Positions 59,442 through 64,000 of a stretch of DNA of 64,000 bases are shown here, piece by piece (position 1 is the first letter of the stretch; the number at the start of each line of letters is the position of its first letter). The translations under genes and the position numbers were made by a program. Source of the DNA: Massilia agri (GTDB taxonomy: Bacteria > Pseudomonadota > Gammaproteobacteria > Burkholderiales > Burkholderiaceae_D); NCBI RefSeq assembly GCF_024753255.1, contig NZ_JANUHA010000015.1:83488-147487 (forward strand). Direction: 5' to 3'. The notes beneath the pieces were generated by a model, which had not been told where the DNA came from, searched no databases, and saw only the letters and a list, made by a program, of their open reading frames with translations.

Positions 59442-61377
59442 AGCAAACATCGACACCCTGTGGGCCGAGCTGGCGCGCCTGGCGGAAGAGGGCGAGCTGC
59501 GCCGCCTGTCCTGCGCCTTCGCGCGCTTCGTGGCAACGCTCGGCGCCGCCCCGCCGGCCCTGGTGCTGGCATCGGCGGTCCTGTCCGAGCTGGAAGGCCA
59601 CGGCCACAGCTGCGTGCAGCTGGCCGACCTCGGATCCGGTCCGGCAGAGCTGCTGGGCTGGAGCGAGGAACAGTGGAAGGATCTCGCGCGCGCCGCCGGC
59701 CCGCTGCCCAGGACCGGCAAGGCCTGGGCCCAGCTCCTCGCCGGCTGCCAGCAGGTCTGGGACCGCGATGCCTTCGACTACGACCAGCCGCTGGTGCTGG
59801 ACGGCGAACGCCTCTACCTGCGCCGCTACTGGCGCGACGAAACCCTGGTGGCGCAGGCCGTGCGCGAGCGCGCCCTGCAGGCCAGGGAAGTCGATGCCGG
59901 CACCGTGCGCGGCTGGCTGGACCTGCTGTTCGCCTCCGACCGCCAGGCCGAGGGCCCGGACTGGCAGAAGCTGGCCTGCGCCATCGCCCTGCGCGGTTCG
60001 GTCGCCATCATCACGGGCGGCCCCGGCACCGGCAAGACCTATACCGTGGCGCGCCTGCTGGCGCTCCTGTTCGCGACCGCGCCGGAAGCCGGCAGCCAGC
60101 GCATCGCCCTGGCCGCGCCGACCGGCAAGGCGGCCGCGCGCTTGAAGCAGTCGATCGACAAGGCGCTGGGCGAGCTGGCGGACCGGGTCGGCCCGCGCCT
60201 GCCCCTGCGCGAACTGACCCTGCGCATGGGCGCGGCGCGCACCCTGCATAGCCTGCTGGGCGCGCGTCCGGACAGCCGCGCATTCGCCCACCACCGCGGC
60301 AACCCGCTCGACGTGGACGTCCTGATCGTCGACGAAGCCTCGATGGTGCACCTGGAGATGATGGCGTCCCTGCTCGACGCGCTCCCCCCTGGCGCGACCC
60401 TGATCCTGCTGGGCGACAAGGACCAGTTGGCCTCGGTGGAGGCGGGCGCGGTGCTGGGCGACCTGTGTCACGACGCCCAGGCCGGCGCCTACAGCCGCGC
60501 GACCTGCGACTATGTGCAAGCCGCCTGCGGCGAAACCCTCCCGGGCGACTTCCTCGGCGACGGCGGCCCGCTGGCCCAGCAGACCGTGATGCTGCGCCAC
60601 AGCCGCCGCTTCGGCGGGCCGATCGGCCAGCTGGCCCTGGCCGTGAACGCGGGCGACGCGGTGCGCGCGGAAAGCGTGCTGCGTAGCGGGCAGGACGGCG
60701 TGCGCTGGATCGAGAACGCCCAGCAGCAGCACGTCCTGCAACTGGCCCAGTCCGGATATGGTTCTTATCTGGACGTGTTGAATACGGGCTTGAAAGCCGG
60801 ATTCAACACGAATCGTGAAGAGTGGGTGCGCCAGGTCCTGCAGCGCTTCGAATCCTTCCGCATCCTGTGCGCGGTGCGGGACGGTGAATGGGGTGTGTCG
60901 GGCCTGAACGAGGCGGTGGCCGGCCGCCTGGCCCAGGCCGGCCTGCTGCGCCCGCAGGGCGAGTGGTATGTCGGGCGGCCGGTGATGGTCACCCGCAACG
61001 ACTACACGACCTCGGTCTACAACGGCGACATCGGCGTGACCCTGCCGGATCCGGCGCGTCCCGGTGCGCTGCGTGTCTATTTCCTGGAGGGCGACAAGGT
61101 CCGCAGCGTGCTCGCCACCCGCCTGCGCAATGTCGAAACGGCTTTTGCCATGACCGTGCACAAGTCGCAGGGCTCGGAATTCCGCCACACCGTGCTGGCG
61201 CTGCCGCGCGAACGCGGCGCCGTCCTCACGCGCGAGCTGGTCTACACGGGCATCACCCGCGCCAGCGAGCAGTTCACCCTGGTGTCGCCGGCCGGCGCCG
61301 TGCTGGCGGAAGCCATCGCGTTGCGCACCCACCGCACCAGCGGCCTGCGTGGCATGATCGGGACCCCGGCGCGCTGA
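59428..61377 (+). CDS. recD: Exodeoxyribonuclease V subunit alpha (RecD helicase)
   Basis: 649 residues from ATG 59428, overlapping recB by 14 bases; the longer open frame is a recB shadow. 5'-3' SF1B helicase of RecBCD. N-terminal helical domain to about residue 185, then Walker A VAIITGGPGTGKTYTVARLLALL, Ia IALAAPTGKAAARLKQSI, II VLIVDEASMVHLEMMASLL, III LILLGDKDQLASVEAGAVLGDL, motif V AFAMTVHKSQGSEFRHTVLALP and VI LVYTGITRASEQFTLV. Completes recC-recB-recD, the order common in betaproteobacteria. Confidence 0.96.
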   Translation: MAKPEANIDTLWAELARLAEEGELRRLSCAFARFVATLGAAPPALVLASAVLSELEGHGHSCVQLADLGSGPAELLGWSEEQWKDLARAAGPLPRTGKAWAQLLAGCQQVWDRDAFDYDQPLVLDGERLYLRRYWRDETLVAQAVRERALQAREVDAGTVRGWLDLLFASDRQAEGPDWQKLACAIALRGSVAIITGGPGTGKTYTVARLLALLFATAPEAGSQRIALAAPTGKAAARLKQSIDKALGELADRVGPRLPLRELTLRMGAARTLHSLLGARPDSRAFAHHRGNPLDVDVLIVDEASMVHLEMMASLLDALPPGATLILLGDKDQLASVEAGAVLGDLCHDAQAGAYSRATCDYVQAACGETLPGDFLGDGGPLAQQTVMLRHSRRFGGPIGQLALAVNAGDAVRAESVLRSGQDGVRWIENAQQQHVLQLAQSGYGSYLDVLNTGLKAGFNTNREEWVRQVLQRFESFRILCAVRDGEWGVSGLNEAVAGRLAQAGLLRPQGEWYVGRPVMVTRNDYTTSVYNGDIGVTLPDPARPGALRVYFLEGDKVRSVLATRLRNVETAFAMTVHKSQGSEFRHTVLALPRERGAVLTRELVYTGITRASEQFTLVSPAGAVLAEAIALRTHRTSGLRGMIGTPAR

Positions 61378-61574
61378 GGTGCCAGCCCTCGCCGCTTGAT
61401 CCAGCGTAAGGGCAGGGCGTGTGCACGTTTCCACGACTGAACCCGGCGGCTTTCCCCGCAGTCTTACTATCGTTTGCGAAATCGACATTTGCCACCCTGG
61501 GAAACAGGTGAACATCCGGGGTGACGCCGGTGGCGCCGCATGGCAAGCGCGCCACCGGCCAATCTGGAGCTGCC

Positions 61575-62660
61575 ATGCGGCGAGATGCCCCGAATGCGGT
61601 GCCCCACGCTTCCCACCTCGATGGCCACGCGCTGGCCCGGGCACGCTTCGCCCTGCCGAGCGAGGTCCCGGCGCGCGCCTGGCCGCGCTGGTTCGCCCGC
61701 ACCTTCGACGTCTGGTGGCATACGGGCCTGGTCGCCACGGTGCTCGGCTACACCCTGTGCCGTACCTCGCCGGGTTTCCTGCGCTGGCTCGAAACCCCCT
61801 TCGGCTGGAAGCTGTTCGGCCTGGCCTGCATCCCCGCGGGCCTGCTGCTGGATGCGCTGGTGCAGAAGGTGGCGGGCAATACGCCGGGCAAGGCCATGCT
61901 GGGCCTGCGGGTGGTGACGGCGGACGGCCGCTTCCCCGGGCTCAGGGAAATCCTCGGGCGCAATATGGGGGTCTGGAGCGCCGGCTTCGGCTTCGGCCTG
62001 CCGGCCGTCTCCCTGCTCACCATGGCGCGCCAGGGCCTGCGGCTGCGTCGCGGCGAAGCTGCGAGCTACGACGACGATTATTTCCTGGTGCGCGCGCGGC
62101 CGGTGCGATGGTGGCGCAAGATCGTTTTCGGCATGTCCTTCTTCTTCCTCTTCCTGGTCGTGGTGGTGCTCGACGCGATGGACCGCCAGGACAGCCGCGA
62201 GATGGCCGCCGTGCTGGCCGCTTCGCCCTATGCCTGGACCAATCCCGCCACCGGACGCATGGTGACGGTGCCGCCGCAATGGCGTCACGAAACGTTTACC
62301 GACGAGGATGGCCTTGTGCTCCACGTGTTCACCGAACACACCGAGCACGCCGTGGTCCTGCTGGCGCGCGAGGCACATGGCGAGGCGACCATTGCGCAAT
62401 ACTCGCGCGCGCTCGTGGAGCGGCTGGAGAACCAGTTCGCGCTGCCCGGCGGCCAGCTCGAAGACTTCCGCGGCAAGTCGTCCTGGCTCGTGACGGGGGA
62501 GGAAAAGGACGGCACGGCGCGCGTGCGCCTGCGTGTGGTCGAAGTCAATGGCGCCGCCTGGCGGGTGATGGCGATGCAGTCGCCGCCGGCCGCCTACACG
62601 GACGAACTGGTGCTGGCGCTGGAGCAGGGCTTGTGGGATACGGTGACGCCGCGCGAGTAG
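61575..62660 (+). CDS. RDD-family membrane protein
   Basis: 361 residues from ATG 61575 after CTGGAGC. Residues about 30-215 carry an RDD-type membrane domain: AWPRWFARTFDVWWHTGLVATVLGYTL, GWKLFGLACIPAGLLLDALVQKVAGNTPGKAMLGLRVVTADG (the conserved N-T-x-G-K-x-x-x-G-L), GRNMGVWSAGFGFGLPAVSLLTM, and a third helix IVFGMSFFFLFLVVVVLDAMD. The C-terminal 150 residues are a soluble alpha/beta domain (TGRMVTVPPQWRHETFTDEDGLVLHVFTEHTEHAVVLLARE), probably periplasmic. Some RDD proteins act as Na+(Li+,K+)/H+ antiporters; function here unknown. Confidence 0.8.
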   Translation: MRRDAPNAVPHASHLDGHALARARFALPSEVPARAWPRWFARTFDVWWHTGLVATVLGYTLCRTSPGFLRWLETPFGWKLFGLACIPAGLLLDALVQKVAGNTPGKAMLGLRVVTADGRFPGLREILGRNMGVWSAGFGFGLPAVSLLTMARQGLRLRRGEAASYDDDYFLVRARPVRWWRKIVFGMSFFFLFLVVVVLDAMDRQDSREMAAVLAASPYAWTNPATGRMVTVPPQWRHETFTDEDGLVLHVFTEHTEHAVVLLAREAHGEATIAQYSRALVERLENQFALPGGQLEDFRGKSSWLVTGEEKDGTARVRLRVVEVNGAAWRVMAMQSPPAAYTDELVLALEQGLWDTVTPRE

Positions 62661-62685
62661 CCGGGCACGGCAGCTGCCAATAGAA

Positions 62686-62710
62686 AAGGGGCCTTGCGGC
62701 CCCTTCGTCT
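62686..62710. terminator. Bidirectional Rho-independent terminator
   Basis: AAGGGGCC-ttgc-GGCCCCTT, a perfect 8-bp stem with a 4-base loop, between converging genes. On the minus strand it is followed by TTCTATTGG after AAGGGGCC..CCCCTT-TT; on the plus strand by CGTCTTGC. Placed 26 bases after the RDD gene and 28 bases after the pbpG stop. Confidence 0.75.
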
Positions 62711-62732
62711 TGCTGCGCACAGCGGCGCTGGA

Positions 62733-63674
62733 TTACTTCTTGCGGCGCTTCGGCACCACCTTGGTTTTGCTGCGCTTCTTCACGGCCTTGATCTTGGTCT
62801 TGCCGGCGCTTGCCTTGATGCGGGCGCGGCTCGAGGAGGCCTTGTAGCGCGGGGCGCGGTTCGAGGCGCGCGCCACGACGGGCGCCTTTTCGCCGGTGAT
62901 GAAGCGACGGATGTTGAGCGCGTCCAGGATGCGGGCCGAGGAGGCGCCGGCATTGAGCAGCACCATGGTCGCGTTCTTGCCGCCGGCCTTGATGTTCATG
63001 ATCAGGCAACGGCCGGCTTCCTGGATGTAACCGGTCTTCGACAGGCCGATGTCCCAGCCCTTGGCGCCGACCAGGCGGTTGGTGTTGCGGTACTCGACTT
63101 CGCGGCCGTTGATGTTGATCAGGTCCTTCGACTCGGTGGTCATGGCCGTGATCTCGGGATACTTGCTCGATGCGGCGGCCATCTTGACGAGGTCGCCGGC
63201 GGTGGAGCGGTTGCGCGGGTTCAGGCCGGTCGGCTCTTCGATCACGGTCTGGGTCATGCCCAGCACCGCGATCTTGTGGCGCACCGCCGCCTTGAAGCCT
63301 TCCTTGCCGCCCGGGAAGGTGCGTGCCAGTGCGGCGGCGGCGCGGTTATCCGAGGACATCAGGGCCAGCTGCAGCACGTCGCGGCGCGAGATCAGGGCGC
63401 CGACCGGCACCCGCGAGCTGCTGTGCTTGACGGTGTCGACGTCGCTGCGGTCGATCTCGATCAGCTCGTCCATGTCCTGCTTGGCGTCCAGCACGACCAT
63501 GGCGGTCATGAGTTTGGTCAGCGAGGCGATCGGCACGACGCGATCGGCATTCTTCTCGATCAAAATCTTGCCGGTGTCATCTTCTACCACGAGCACCGAC
63601 TGCGAGCCGAACGGTACCGCGAATGCGGAAACCGAAATGGACATCACAACGGTGGCAAACAATTTTTTGAGCAT
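62733..63674 (-). CDS. pbpG: D-alanyl-D-alanine endopeptidase, PBP7 type
   Basis: 313 residues. Signal peptide MLKKLFATVVMSISVSAFA then the S11 serine peptidase domain: SLTK in RVVPIASLTKLMTAMVVLD (active Ser/Lys), SDN in LMSSDNRAAAALA, and KTG in IGLSKTGYIQEAG. Cuts D-Ala-meso-DAP cross-links in periplasmic peptidoglycan. The C-terminus beyond residue 260 is a long Lys/Arg/Ala/Ser tail (KASAGKTKIKAVKKRSKTKVVPKRRKK), strongly basic and unlike the catalytic part; it may bind the wall or nucleic acid-like polyanions. Confidence 0.95.
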   Translation of the reverse strand: MLKKLFATVVMSISVSAFAVPFGSQSVLVVEDDTGKILIEKNADRVVPIASLTKLMTAMVVLDAKQDMDELIEIDRSDVDTVKHSSSRVPVGALISRRDVLQLALMSSDNRAAAALARTFPGGKEGFKAAVRHKIAVLGMTQTVIEEPTGLNPRNRSTAGDLVKMAAASSKYPEITAMTTESKDLININGREVEYRNTNRLVGAKGWDIGLSKTGYIQEAGRCLIMNIKAGGKNATMVLLNAGASSARILDALNIRRFITGEKAPVVARASNRAPRYKASSSRARIKASAGKTKIKAVKKRSKTKVVPKRRKK

Positions 63675-63842
63675 TGTCGGGTCAGGAAAGGGTTGCGTTG
63701 AGCGGGGCGGCGCAGTGTCAATACATTTAGCGCGCAGTCAACTGTCTAGCTGTAGGGCAACTACAGAGATTGAACGATAGCATCATGATTGATGCATGTC
63801 TATGGCGCACGGGCAAAAATGGGCTTGTGAACGGGTATTTTT

Positions 63843-64000
63843 ATGCAGAATAACGACGAGCATGGCAAGCTGTCCATGAGAATGGTCAGTCTGACTCCAG
63901 AACCCCTGTCACAAAAACAAGGCTGTGTTCGCGTTAATTATGCTCTCGCAGCTGCCTTCACTAAGCTTGTCGTACCGCAGTACACAGCCACTGCGCTGGT
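63843..64000 (+). CDS. Possible partial gene running off the window
   Basis: ATG 63843 opens a frame without stop to the end (MQNNDEHGKLSMRMVSLTPEPLSQKQGCVRVNYALAAA...). GC content and codon use are clearly lower than the window average, and no Shine-Dalgarno sequence lies upstream (GGGTATTTTT). A later ATG (MRMVSLTPEP) is possible. No family recognised; it may be real and foreign or merely open by chance over 52 codons. Confidence 0.35.
   Translation, partial: MQNNDEHGKLSMRMVSLTPEPLSQKQGCVRVNYALAAAFTKLVVPQYTATAL

Overview
The window is high-GC, densely packed, single-chromosome-type sequence from a free-living betaproteobacterium. Gene content and style point to Oxalobacteraceae, most likely Massilia or a close relative (inference from recognisable families, not from a marker gene). 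The evidence includes a recC-recB-recD operon, many large sensor kinases, a LuxI/LuxR pair with an RsaL-like gene, and a 2-aminobenzoyl-CoA-type bifunctional flavoenzyme. No rRNA, tRNA, CRISPR array, prophage or transposase gene was seen.

Layout. 1-4.1 kb: a MASE1-type FixL-like histidine kinase, followed by the first codons of what is probably its response regulator, is divergent from a universal-stress-protein gene and a repeat-rich beta-helix gene plus a GNAT-like gene. The two stress promoters carry matching palindromes at the same distance from their -10 boxes. 4.1-13.7 kb: a SET-domain protein, pncB, an HTH-GAF protein, a DUF4019 protein, then a minus-strand series (hybrid kinase, Na+/H+ antiporter, topoisomerase IB, MRJP/Yellow-like protein). 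13.9-18.7 kb: a four-gene aromatic CoA-thioester operon (bifunctional monooxygenase/reductase, enoyl-CoA hydratase, acyl-CoA dehydrogenase, Rid-family protein). 18.7-26 kb: an NTF2-like/LysR divergent pair, small proteins, an IorAB-type molybdenum hydroxylase, and a Cache-PAS-GGDEF diguanylate cyclase.

26-32.3 kb: a minus-strand stress cluster (Hsp20, phosphoribosyltransferase, a glycine/alanine-rich membrane-anchored protein, erythromycin-esterase-like hydrolase) with the same domain pairing as M. tuberculosis hspX-Rv2030c; S-formylglutathione hydrolase; and a chromate-transporter gene pair broken twice (a 22-bp tandem duplication and an amber codon). 32.3-39 kb: a UvrD/Rep-like helicase with a LexA-like box, flanked on both sides by copies of one roughly 200-bp intergenic module containing three DnaA-box-like 9-mers; SIR2 and HD-domain genes; glpD; a GST. 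39-52 kb: a degenerate CheR-like gene coupled to a giant soluble hybrid kinase with eight HAMP units and three receiver domains, then quorum sensing (luxR-type, rsaL-like, luxI-type), a prolyl oligopeptidase and a CHASE-domain hybrid kinase. 52-62.7 kb: recC, recB, recD and an RDD membrane protein. 62.7-64 kb: pbpG and a possible partial gene running off the end.

Three copies of a MITE-like inverted repeat with GTAGGGTGG-type ends lie at 38.85, 46.9 and 52.2 kb. In each, one terminus supplies the TAG stop codon of a neighbouring gene. The strongest candidates for undescribed biology are the helicase-flanking DnaA-box module, the paired stress operators, the stop-codon-supplying repeats and the decaying chromate transporter. 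All functional statements come from reading the sequence and family knowledge; no database search was run.
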